From Bacteroidales bacterium (lineage in GTDB: Bacteria > Bacteroidota > Bacteroidia > Bacteroidales > UBA12481), in contig JAGLDP010000017.1 of assembly GCA_023145515.1 (NCBI GenBank), positions 1-52,254 on the forward strand: a stretch of 52,254 bases of DNA. The letters are read 5' to 3'. The position numbers were made by a program, and so were the translations under genes. The notes beneath the pieces were generated by a model, which was given only the letters and a program-made list of their open reading frames with translations, was not told where the DNA came from and searched no databases. The stretch's first letter is position 1. Every line of letters starts with the position of its first letter. Shown here in pieces: positions 44,054 through 52,254 of this stretch.

Positions 44054-46970
44054 CAATCCCGCTTATCTGATCTCCTTTTTTTAGCGGTTTATCGTCTATC
44101 TTCGCATGAGGTCTGAGGAACCTTTCACTTCCTCCGTTGGAATAGTTAGCGATTAGTAAACGAATTGATTCTTGCTCAATCCAAGATCTTGTATGCTGTT
44201 TGGTATCACTATTTATTTGAATTCCTGTACCAGATAAATTCCTTAGAGAGGTGTAGTAAATGTTATGCTTTGTAGAGGCAAAATCATTGCTACCAATCTT
44301 CGTGCGATCATGACGCCATTCATGTTCGGGTTTAGTGCGAGGACCTACGGGTGTAGCTTCAAATCCTTCCGAAGCTATAGCTGTTCCTTCTAAGCGGGCT
44401 ATATGCCAATCGGGATAAGTTGACCAGTATCCTTTTCGCTTCCAGGAAAGATTCTCATAGCTTTTCGGTAAGTCAAAAACAATGCCCCATTGCCTCGGAC
44501 TTACATCTTCTGTTGATTTGAAATCGTAAGCAATTTTCAACCCTCCACTTGGCGTGAAATCATAAGTATATGTTCCGATTGCCTCTTTATAAGATCCGTG
44601 AACTGTAATGATCTGTTTACCCTGGATGAACACTGTTTCAACAGACTTCAACACCCAATCGGTACAGGTATGAGAATAAGGCTCATAATACTTTGCAGGA
44701 CCATGCATCTGAGTATCCCCTCCATTGTTTAAGGGTAGAATCATCAAATACGGACCAGTAAACACATCACTGGATATTAAGCCTGTTTCTTTGCTGATTT
44801 CATATTCAACTTGTTTGGAGGTAACCAGAATGTGATCTCCATGTTCCTTAAATGAGATGGTGTTTGTTCCCTGCTCTGGAACTTTATAAGTTTTAGTTTC
44901 GGGATAAATATCCAAACTATAGGAGTCGATAACAAAACCACGAGGATCTTCAAAAATGACTTCCAATTTTCCGCCAGTTCCGTTTGCAGTTTTCGATTCA
45001 ATGATCAGCTGTCCTTTTTCTCTGGGTGCAATATCCGCAGAGGCTATCCCATATTTATCACCTAACTTCCATTTTATAGTAAGTCGATTCAAATTAGAAA
45101 AATCTTGTCGGTTTTCTACATCCAGAATGATTTGTTCATTATTATATGAAGTATTCGTTATCCGAATCGGAGAATAGGTTTTCTTCATACCCCACCATTC
45201 TGGTTTCTTCCTTCGCCATCCATCTATTGGTCCCCAGGTACCATACCCCACAGTTCGTTCCTCTATCGATCCATCCGCTTGCGGGTAATCCCAATAGAAA
45301 GTATCATCAATGCCTGCCCAGATTGAACCGCCGGCAACACCTTGAGCATTGTACATCTTTTCCCACATGTCATGAAGGTAGATGCCCCATGTATCACGAA
45401 GAGCAACATCTGTGGCTAACTCATATCGATTGTAGGCATTCAAATGTACAAACTCTCCAAAGCTGATAGGCCGGTGATAATTGGCATATTTCTCCGGACC
45501 AGCAGGACTAGGATAATGGTCTGAACCAATAGCACAAATCATCTGATCTTTCTGTTCATTTTTCACCCAGTCCCAAGGAAAATAGTTAAATGTGAGCGGT
45601 CGGCTTGGATCAAGTGATTTCATGGCTTCTCCGGCGAATTCATAGGCATCACTCCAAATGGATTCATTGGCCATCGACCAGAAAATAATACTAGGATGAT
45701 TTCTATACAAAACTATCATTTCCAAATTCTGAGAAGTGATAGCGTTTTGGATTGCCAATTCATCTCCTTTTGTTTCATGCGACCAGCAAAATGGGCCTTC
45801 ACATTCGATAAACATCCCCAATTCATCAGCGGCCTCCATCAAGGCCTGATCAGGTGGATAGTGGCAAGTTCGGATGTGATTCACGTTTCCTTCACGAAAC
45901 AGCTCAATGTCTTTTCGGTACATCTCTTTTGGAACTACTCTTCCTGTCAAAGGATATACTTCATGTCGGTTTACTCCTCTGAGCTTAACCGCTTGTCCGT
46001 TGATAAATAGCTGATTTCCTTTCACTTCACTTTGCCTGAATCCAAATCGTTGTTTAACCATCTCAATGTTTTTCCCATCCTTTTGCAGATAACAGGTTAG
46101 AACATAAAGATTAGGGTTTTCGCAATCCCATTTTTTTGGATTCTTAACTGGAAAGGATATTTTAAGTTCATATGCCTCACCCACAGGAATCATTTGAGTC
46201 TTTATAGGTGAAAACTGTTCAACAATTTTCCCATTGCTATCCCATGGAGTCAGCTCCAATTGCAGACTCAGATCTTTGGCATCTTTCAAACTTTCATTAG
46301 TCATTTCAATGCGTGTAATCAATGTGGCATCTTTGAAAGAGGCATCAAATTTTGTATTAATGGCCAGGGAACTAATATTGATCTCCGGAAGGGGGAACAA
46401 AGAGACTGATCTGCTTATTCCTCCCAGTGGATGACAGGCATACCTTGACCCACTAGCCAGAGAGTCAGCCAGAGATTCATTCGTAACAGAAAGAATGAGA
46501 GTATTGGCTTTATTAAAATGAACTAAGTCTGTGATATCCAATTCGAACGCAGTGAATCCTCCTAAATGAGAACCTGCAACAGCACCATTAACAAAAATAA
46601 TCGATTCACTATACACTCCATTAAATCGAAGTTTTATCCGTTGATCCTTCCATTCAGCAGGCATGGTGAAGGTTCGGAAATATCCTGCAGCCTGAGCAGA
46701 ATCCACATTAAATCCTTGCATCGACCATTCCCCCGGAACAGTGATATCATTCCAATCAGCAACTCCTTTCAAATTTTCGAAACCTTTTTCAAAAACGGGA
46801 TTGAATTTCCAGGTTCCATCCAAACACAAAGGTTTAACATCTCTGTTATCAAGCATGACAGGAATTGGGGAGATTCTGGGTATAGGAAAAGATGATTGGC
46901 CATTGACATGCGTTCCAAAGGCTAGAATGATTGGAGCCAAAAGGGATAAGAAGAGGATTTTGGTTTTCAT
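44013..46970 (-). CDS. Glycoside hydrolase family 2 protein (beta-galactosidase-like)
   Basis: The start used is ATG 46970 (M-K-T-K-I-L-F-L), which gives a signal peptide ending near H-V-N-G-Q; the frame opens ten codons earlier. The 985-residue protein has a jelly-roll (W-K-F-N-P-V), Ig-like and TIM-barrel domains. R-T-C-H-Y-P-P and W-S-M-A-N-E-S contain the acid/base Glu, and S-F-G-E-F the probable nucleophile Glu. A large C-terminal beta domain follows, as in LacZ-type enzymes. Secreted exo-glycosidase, likely acting on products of the neighbouring GH16. Confidence 0.9.
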   Translation of the reverse strand: MKTKILFLSLLAPIILAFGTHVNGQSSFPIPRISPIPVMLDNRDVKPLCLDGTWKFNPVFEKGFENLKGVADWNDITVPGEWSMQGFNVDSAQAAGYFRTFTMPAEWKDQRIKLRFNGVYSESIIFVNGAVAGSHLGGFTAFELDITDLVHFNKANTLILSVTNESLADSLASGSRYACHPLGGISRSVSLFPLPEINISSLAINTKFDASFKDATLITRIEMTNESLKDAKDLSLQLELTPWDSNGKIVEQFSPIKTQMIPVGEAYELKISFPVKNPKKWDCENPNLYVLTCYLQKDGKNIEMVKQRFGFRQSEVKGNQLFINGQAVKLRGVNRHEVYPLTGRVVPKEMYRKDIELFREGNVNHIRTCHYPPDQALMEAADELGMFIECEGPFCWSHETKGDELAIQNAITSQNLEMIVLYRNHPSIIFWSMANESIWSDAYEFAGEAMKSLDPSRPLTFNYFPWDWVKNEQKDQMICAIGSDHYPSPAGPEKYANYHRPISFGEFVHLNAYNRYELATDVALRDTWGIYLHDMWEKMYNAQGVAGGSIWAGIDDTFYWDYPQADGSIEERTVGYGTWGPIDGWRRKKPEWWGMKKTYSPIRITNTSYNNEQIILDVENRQDFSNLNRLTIKWKLGDKYGIASADIAPREKGQLIIESKTANGTGGKLEVIFEDPRGFVIDSYSLDIYPETKTYKVPEQGTNTISFKEHGDHILVTSKQVEYEISKETGLISSDVFTGPYLMILPLNNGGDTQMHGPAKYYEPYSHTCTDWVLKSVETVFIQGKQIITVHGSYKEAIGTYTYDFTPSGGLKIAYDFKSTEDVSPRQWGIVFDLPKSYENLSWKRKGYWSTYPDWHIARLEGTAIASEGFEATPVGPRTKPEHEWRHDRTKIGSNDFASTKHNIYYTSLRNLSGTGIQINSDTKQHTRSWIEQESIRLLIANYSNGGSERFLRPHAKIDDKPLKKGDQISGIVRLHQKSNLILWP

Positions 46971-47014
46971 TTTTTTACAAAGCAATTTAGTTTGGACCAT
47001 TGAAACTCATAAAC

Positions 47015-47908
47015 CTACTGGTACAATCGAACCCAATCCACAATCATCTCGATTGGTAGTTCCTCTGGATTTGTAATTTTTCCAGGCCAGCTACCTTCCA
47101 TTTGTTGGTCTAAAAAGAGATAAAAGGGTTGATCAAAGGGCCATTGATAGGTGCCTGCACCTTGCACTTTTGGGTAGGTGATAGTTTCGATTCCATTGAT
47201 GGCATAGACCAGCTTTTCAGGGTACCAGCTCACGCTGTAAACATTGTAACCATCGGGTTCAATTTTACCGGTATCATATTTTTTAGGCACTGTTTGTTTT
47301 AAGTTGATAGTGTAGTGATTGTGTGTGGTCTGGTAAGCAAAGCCATCGTGGTTCAATCGTTCCATGATATCCATTTCACCATTGTGCTGATCAGGGTAGA
47401 TATTTTTTTCTGACAGCATCCAAATGGCTGGCCAGGCACCATAGGCTGGGTCGAGCTTAGCTCTAATCTCTATTCGACCATACTGAAAAGCAAACTTATC
47501 CCAAGTATATATTCCTCCGGTTAAATACGGACGAGGATCTCCGATGAGAGTGTCTTCATTTACAATCCCTCTTAACCTGATATGGTCTTCATCAAATTGA
47601 ACTACCCGATCATCTGTAGCAGTAATGTACCTGAAGCAACCGGTGTTCTCATGCCATTTATCTACTGTTGTTTTCCACTGTGGAGAGGTAAATAAGCCAA
47701 TACGGGTCCAATGGGTCGTATCCAACTCTTTATGGTCAAATTCATCCTCCCAAACCAACTCCCAATCTGTTGAATCGTTTCGTCTATCTTCTTTTTGGAT
47801 AAACATATAGTCATCGATCAAATCATAAGGCTCATTCAATGAGCAGCTTGAAAGAGCATGGCTTAGGATTATTGCTACAATCAAAGGTTGGTAAATTGTG
47901 ATTCTCAT
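47015..47908 (-). CDS. GH16 endo-glycanase lipoprotein
   Basis: The 297-residue protein has lipobox Cys22 (L-S-S-C), then a GH16 jelly-roll. The catalytic motif is G-E-M-D-I-M-E (Glu178 nucleophile, Asp180, Glu183 acid/base); W-P-A-I-W-M-L precedes it and the end M-I-V-D-W-V-R-L-Y is typical. Family members cleave laminarin, agar, carrageenan or similar beta-glycans; the substrate cannot be fixed here. Starts overlapping the stop of the HExxH gene by four bases: tight operon. Confidence 0.92.
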   Translation of the reverse strand: MRITIYQPLIVAIILSHALSSCSLNEPYDLIDDYMFIQKEDRRNDSTDWELVWEDEFDHKELDTTHWTRIGLFTSPQWKTTVDKWHENTGCFRYITATDDRVVQFDEDHIRLRGIVNEDTLIGDPRPYLTGGIYTWDKFAFQYGRIEIRAKLDPAYGAWPAIWMLSEKNIYPDQHNGEMDIMERLNHDGFAYQTTHNHYTINLKQTVPKKYDTGKIEPDGYNVYSVSWYPEKLVYAINGIETITYPKVQGAGTYQWPFDQPFYLFLDQQMEGSWPGKITNPEELPIEMIVDWVRLYQ

Positions 47909-49467
47909 TTAACTAGCATTCGTTTGGTTTGTGATAATTCATTTGTTGTAAGCTTATAATAATACAGCCCTGATTTGAATTGGTGGGCTGAAACAGAAAA
48001 GTTATGCTTTCCGGCTGTTTTATATCCTTCATTAAGTCGAATCACCTGTCGACCCAAGCCATCTGTAATGGTTAATGTTACCTCACTATCCTGAGTTAAT
48101 TCGTAGGGAATATGAGTTTCCGAATCAAAAGGATTGGGGTAATTCTTGCCCAGCGAACTTTTTGTCTCAACAGCTCCAACTCCGGAGAGATTGTTGTAAT
48201 CGATTTTAAGCTGATAACGAAACTTCTGATTGCCACGGAAAGAATTAGGTACAGAAATAATTACCAGGTTAATTTCTTCATCTTCCGCTTCAGCAGAATA
48301 AGTGAATGATCCATTAGTCAAGTCTGACATTTCCATTTGATAATATCGGATGGTACTTCCATCTTTCACAACTATCCGTCCTTTAAAAACGGCAGGGTCG
48401 CCGTTTTCACCTTCCGTGTTTCCTTTCAAATGAAATGTATATTCAGCCTTTTCAGAATTCTCAATTTTGTAGACATTATAAGCCCAAGCACGTGTAACGT
48501 AGTCATTCATTGGCTCAATCCATTCTCCGTTGGATCCAGCATTAACAAAGGTATCGACGATGGGATGTACATCATTCATGTCTCCATAATTTTTTAACTC
48601 CAGATAGCTTCTTGCTTCTACACCTGGTGGGAAGAACTCAAAACCACCTACATTATGTGCAGCAAAGTCGGCAAAGAGTTCAGAGAAGGCCTCCGGACCA
48701 ATATGTTTATATAGATATTCCTGTGGAAGCTCTTCCGTCTCGGCAAAGAATCCCCCAACGATGATTTCCGGTGAAATATCCCGCACATCCGTGAGGTAAT
48801 TGATCAGGATATTCATTCCATATTGATGGCAATACCGCTGCCAATTTCCCTGATCCTCGGGCTCCCGGTTATTGAAGGTATACCACATAGGGACCTGAGG
48901 ATTGTAAGTGACACAAGAGGCGGTAACAAATTCATCTTTTGAATTGGGGTGTTTGAGGGCTGCGTACCAATTCGCAGTTGCTTCAATATACCACTGACTA
49001 TCACCACTGTAGGCATATCCCGGAGAATTAGCATTGTATTGAAAAATGTGAAAGCCCTCATGCTGGAGTCCGGGGTTATTGGTGTTGGCATACCCAATTG
49101 GGATCGTTAAATAGGGATATCCATTTGCATCAGTTCCTTGTCCCATCGCCCAACCATCTGGGAATAGGTCGTTCCCATTATGGATATACACATTGTAATA
49201 AAATCCATCAATCGGATTAGGAGGATTCTTCATCTGATATGTGTTCAGGCAATCATTCTGAACTTCCTCAAGGGTATTTAAAAGTTCATCTGCCTGATCG
49301 GCATAATCAAAATCCTTATCCCACCAGGCCACAAAAATACCTTTGGTCTTATGCCCACAGTTCTCAATCGTTGAAAAAGTAGAATTCATTGTTAAATCCT
49401 CCTGCCCAAACGACAACATCGGAGCGATTAGTAGAGCCAATGTAATGCTAATGATATGTTTATTCAT
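47905..49467 (-). CDS. T9SS-exported HExxH protein (DUF6055-like)
   Basis: The 520-residue protein has a signal peptide ending S-F-G-Q. The central domain has H-E-G-F-H (136-140), a zincin HExxH match, and about 22 residues later E-A-T-A-N-W-Y (Glu162), a plausible third zinc ligand as in gluzincins. The C-terminus (Y-P-N-P-F..S-G-L-Y-Y-Y-K-L) is a T9SS sorting domain. It resembles DUF6055 proteins near carbohydrate genes; protease or glycan role unproven. Lies in one operon with GH16 and the glycosidase-like lipoprotein. Confidence 0.78.
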   Translation of the reverse strand: MNKHIISITLALLIAPMLSFGQEDLTMNSTFSTIENCGHKTKGIFVAWWDKDFDYADQADELLNTLEEVQNDCLNTYQMKNPPNPIDGFYYNVYIHNGNDLFPDGWAMGQGTDANGYPYLTIPIGYANTNNPGLQHEGFHIFQYNANSPGYAYSGDSQWYIEATANWYAALKHPNSKDEFVTASCVTYNPQVPMWYTFNNREPEDQGNWQRYCHQYGMNILINYLTDVRDISPEIIVGGFFAETEELPQEYLYKHIGPEAFSELFADFAAHNVGGFEFFPPGVEARSYLELKNYGDMNDVHPIVDTFVNAGSNGEWIEPMNDYVTRAWAYNVYKIENSEKAEYTFHLKGNTEGENGDPAVFKGRIVVKDGSTIRYYQMEMSDLTNGSFTYSAEAEDEEINLVIISVPNSFRGNQKFRYQLKIDYNNLSGVGAVETKSSLGKNYPNPFDSETHIPYELTQDSEVTLTITDGLGRQVIRLNEGYKTAGKHNFSVSAHQFKSGLYYYKLTTNELSQTKRMLVK

Positions 49468-49469
49468 AA

Positions 49470-51623
49470 TTACTTTATAAGCTCTACCTGTTTCGCAATT
49501 TTCAGAATCTCCGGATTAACGGGATCGTTCCAATATGACATTCCAGATAGATGATCAACTAATCCTCCTGTCAGAAATCTTGCTTGTTTAACAAATCCTT
49601 CACTGATATCAGCTTCTATTGCCGGAGGTGTGCCAGGAATATCAGGAATGAATAGTATTCCATTTTCAATCATATCGAGGCGTTTTTGTCGAGCAAGCAG
49701 GTGTTCCAAAATTAATTTGCTCATCCCTCCTTCATAGCTTTCTTCAAGGTCAGCCTTACACAAAGCAGTATAAAACTCACTCACAGTTTTGGGTGTAATG
49801 TGAGGGTAAAGAGGAGAGGTAAATCCTTCAACTTCCCAAAAATTCGGATCAACAGGAAGTGTTAAAGCTTGTTTTTTTAATGGTTGCCAGGCTCCCTGTT
49901 CTTCTGCATCTCCACAAATTATCTCAATACAAAGGTTTTCTTCATTTTGATCTGCTTTGATTAGAATCCAGCCCTCTTGGGTAATCTCAAATTCTTGTCC
50001 TTTGGCTTTAGCAATCCTGGGTTTCCCGTTTCCGGTAACACTAAGGTAAATATTTGTTTCACCGAACTTTACCGGGTGTTTCTGTATATAACGAGTGATT
50101 GTTTCAGGCAAATGGGGTCTGATTTTTAGAAGATCATTTTGATAGGTGTATTCAAAGAGTCCTCTCAACAAACCACCAGGAACGCCCCAACAATCATACA
50201 CTACATTAAATCCCCACTTTTGAATTTTATCATCCCAAAGGCTTTGTCCATAGTCTTTCATTGGAGCTCCTGCCCTAAAAGCCTGCATAAATTTCAATTG
50301 CTTGGCCCAGGCTTTGAAAGGATGATCAAATTCATTTACCCTCAAACAGGCAATGTTCATTCTGCCTTGGGTTGTTGACCAAAATCCTCCATCAACCCAC
50401 ATTCCTGGTGGAAGATGATAAAGAACGGTAGGATTGTCAAGATCATCGTAAGCAGGATGATTAGGAAGAATAAAATTATTCGGATATAACTCAGGAACTG
50501 ATAAGAGTTTATCTACAATCATCTTTGATTGATTGTCGTCTGTAACACCCATGGCTACAGCATCGTGATTGGGAGTGGCTTCTATATATCCATATTCTTC
50601 TGCCTGATAAATTCCATGTCGTGTTCCATTATCTTCCTGATAACGAATATAATACTCATCATTTTCCAGTAAGGCAGGTAAGGCATCTTTGACTAAAGAA
50701 AGGGTACGGCTATACTTTGTAACTCCTTCTTCATCTTCAGCCATCTTACATAATTCGATTAGTCTACTGAGCGAGGCACAAAAGTTTACAGATAATTCTG
50801 TCAGATAAGCTGTATCATAGCCCCCGTCTTCTTGTTTGACTCCTCCAAATGAGGGTGCTAGTAAGTTAGAACTTCGTCCACCTTTGATAAGATTTGTTTC
50901 AGGGTCGCGTCTGGCATCAATAAAATCAGCTACTCTTTTCAGCTGGGGCAAGCGTTCTTTAATTGCTAAAATGTTCCGTTCAGATAATAGTCGTTCAGCC
51001 TCCATAATAATACCAGCTGTAGCCCCGCCGTAATACCAATCATACTCTCTAGTATCACCATCTCCCTGACGATAAATTGGTTTCTCCATTTCTGTTTGAC
51101 CATCAAAAACTGAGTTTTCAACCTTACTATGTCTTGATCTGAATCCATCCTCTCTACTTCCATTCATAAAAATGATAGCACAATCCATAAGTGAACCATC
51201 CGGAGCCACATAGCCATTTCGTCCGGCACGTTCTCCATCTCCCATCACATTAAACCATAAGCTTTGAGAATGTCTGATCCAGGTCTTATACGGCTCATCA
51301 GTCCAGAATGGCAGCATTCCATAAGTGGGACCAAAACTATTTTGAAGCCACCATCCATCCCAATAATGGCCTTCTACGAAACCATCCCAATCACGCTTAT
51401 ACAATAGTGGAACAGTTGCCATGTCAGGGGCAATGTGCAAGGAACGGAAGGCCTGATCAATTAATTTCAATGTTTCCTGATCTCCACTCCCTTCAACCCA
51501 TTCTCCTTGATAAGATCTGGGTGGCATATTTTTGTTCGGATCTGATTGGCAAGCATGAGCTCCAAGAAGGGATCCAGCCAACGCTACCACAAGGATAATA
51601 TTGGATAGTTTATTTTTTGTCAT
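49470..51623 (-). CDS. Six-hairpin (alpha/alpha-toroid) glycosidase-like lipoprotein
   Basis: The 717-residue protein has lipobox Cys25 (A-H-A-C). The body is helical with conserved aromatic/acidic segments such as G-H-Y-W-D-G-W-W, E-Y-D-W-Y-Y-G-G-A-T-A, D-T-A-Y-L-T-E-L and P-P-G-M-W-V-D-G-G-F-W, typical of (alpha/alpha)6 glycosidases. A smaller beta-rich region follows. Exact GH family not recognised. First gene of the cluster; the HExxH gene follows after two bases. Confidence 0.7.
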   Translation of the reverse strand: MTKNKLSNIILVVALAGSLLGAHACQSDPNKNMPPRSYQGEWVEGSGDQETLKLIDQAFRSLHIAPDMATVPLLYKRDWDGFVEGHYWDGWWLQNSFGPTYGMLPFWTDEPYKTWIRHSQSLWFNVMGDGERAGRNGYVAPDGSLMDCAIIFMNGSREDGFRSRHSKVENSVFDGQTEMEKPIYRQGDGDTREYDWYYGGATAGIIMEAERLLSERNILAIKERLPQLKRVADFIDARRDPETNLIKGGRSSNLLAPSFGGVKQEDGGYDTAYLTELSVNFCASLSRLIELCKMAEDEEGVTKYSRTLSLVKDALPALLENDEYYIRYQEDNGTRHGIYQAEEYGYIEATPNHDAVAMGVTDDNQSKMIVDKLLSVPELYPNNFILPNHPAYDDLDNPTVLYHLPPGMWVDGGFWSTTQGRMNIACLRVNEFDHPFKAWAKQLKFMQAFRAGAPMKDYGQSLWDDKIQKWGFNVVYDCWGVPGGLLRGLFEYTYQNDLLKIRPHLPETITRYIQKHPVKFGETNIYLSVTGNGKPRIAKAKGQEFEITQEGWILIKADQNEENLCIEIICGDAEEQGAWQPLKKQALTLPVDPNFWEVEGFTSPLYPHITPKTVSEFYTALCKADLEESYEGGMSKLILEHLLARQKRLDMIENGILFIPDIPGTPPAIEADISEGFVKQARFLTGGLVDHLSGMSYWNDPVNPEILKIAKQVELIK

Positions 51624-51680
51624 AAAGATTAGATTTACACCTCCAAATTAGAAAGTATATTACAATATTCATACGAATTA

Positions 51681-52139
51681 TTACCCCAAGTGGATAAACT
51701 GGATGCCACTTAAGAAGTTACGGAGATATTGATCATTACATTCACGATATTTTCTATGATTAGGATTTCTGAGAAATGCGCTTAATTCATGCTCGCTAAT
51801 ACTTTTATTTATTGATTTAAACATTTCCAGGATATCATCAGATTTTAGATCCATGGCAATTTTAACTTTCCTGAAAATGATGTTATTGTTCAATCGCTTC
51901 TCCGGAATGGGTTGAGGACCTTCTCGTTTTCCACGTTTTTCAATAATTATTCCATTGAGAAATATGGCTAGTTTATTATCAGATAATTCCACAAAAGCCG
52001 GATCGCTGTCTTTCTTTAACCAATTACTAATATCAGATCTGTTAACCTTAAGACTAGCGAGTTCAAAAATCTCAATCATTTTTGAATCGTTATAGTCAAA
52101 TATGTAGCGGATCTTTCGTATTACGTCATTATTATCCAT
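51681..52139 (-). CDS. DUF1456 (YehS-like) family protein
   Basis: The 152-residue protein is made of two similar helical halves, each with a conserved start and a W/F-L-(K/R) ending: N-D-V-I-R-K-I-R-Y-I-F-D..I-S-N-W-L-K-K and N-I-I-F-R-K-V-K-I-A-M..L-S-A-F-L-R-N. This duplicated layout is that of DUF1456. Cytoplasmic; no known biochemical function. Separated by 57 bases from the glycosidase-like gene. Confidence 0.85.
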   Translation of the reverse strand: MDNNDVIRKIRYIFDYNDSKMIEIFELASLKVNRSDISNWLKKDSDPAFVELSDNKLAIFLNGIIIEKRGKREGPQPIPEKRLNNNIIFRKVKIAMDLKSDDILEMFKSINKSISEHELSAFLRNPNHRKYRECNDQYLRNFLSGIQFIHLG

Positions 52140-52254
52140 AGTCGAATATAATAAGTTTTTTATAAATTCTGTCTTTTATATACCAGTATTGGGGGTGCCT
52201 CCAGGGGTATTTACACTTAATTGGGGATAACAATAAGGCTCGCTGAGAATGAGT
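52140..52254. other. Window end, no feature seen
   Basis: Upstream region of the DUF1456 gene with a short GC-rich patch (GGGGGTGCCTCCAGGGG near 52191). Too little sequence to call anything. Confidence 0.4.

Overview
The window looks like a low-GC chromosome segment from a Bacteroidota bacterium, probably a free-living or aquatic Bacteroidales-type organism. The evidence is several proteins with type IX secretion (T9SS) C-terminal sorting domains, a PorZ-like T9SS component next to recO, a three-gene succinate dehydrogenase/fumarate reductase of the Bacteroidota type, PspC/GIN-domain/PadR operons, lipoproteins with a lipobox Cys near residue 20, A-rich translation starts with little Shine-Dalgarno signal, and TAnnTTTG-type -7 promoter elements.

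Layout. 1-7.7 kb: tRNA-Leu(CAA), a T9SS-exported Ntn-hydrolase, dCMP deaminase, an S41 carboxy-terminal processing protease, a CpxP/Spy-like protein with two 18-bp repeat arrays in its 3' end, a 5'-nucleotidase-like lipoprotein and an alpha/beta hydrolase. 7.7-11.2 kb: sdhCAB. 11.2-19.4 kb, mostly minus strand: aminopeptidase P, a conserved protein of unknown function, a TlpA-like thioredoxin, a CPBP membrane protease, a PspC/GIN/PadR operon with a recognisable promoter and palindromic operator, and a branched-chain aminotransferase. 19.5-25.8 kb: rdgB-porZ-recO and a large T9SS-sorted BNR/sortilin-type propeller protein. A small lipoprotein follows.

26.5-39.1 kb appears to be an integrated, decaying genomic island. 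It starts at the 3' end of tRNA-Arg(CCU) and ends at an exact 17-bp copy of that tRNA end (39098-39114), immediately before fucI. It carries three 6-bladed beta-propeller lipoproteins, the tail of a lost fourth copy, an AbiEii/AbiEi-type toxin-antitoxin pair, a LytS-type histidine kinase with a LytTR response regulator split by an in-frame TAA, a DUF4369/TlpA-type lipoprotein, a minimal nucleotidyltransferase, an orphan XRE regulator, frameshifted T9SS cargo relics, a large nested palindrome and a possible IS3-type end. I found no integrase.

39.2-52.2 kb: L-fucose isomerase, then an organoarsenical resistance operon (arsR, ArsE-, ArsF- and ArsG-like proteins, ArsP-like permease) with ArsR-type palindromes, then on the minus strand a polysaccharide-related cluster (six-hairpin glycosidase-like lipoprotein, T9SS-exported HExxH protein, GH16, GH2) without SusC/SusD, and a DUF1456 protein.

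Themes: T9SS export is present both as machinery (PorZ) and cargo (at least three intact cargos plus relics). The kinase/regulator/thioredoxin/propeller gene string in the island is the best candidate for an incompletely described system, though its present copy may be damaged. All functional names are from motif and length recognition by eye; no database search was run.
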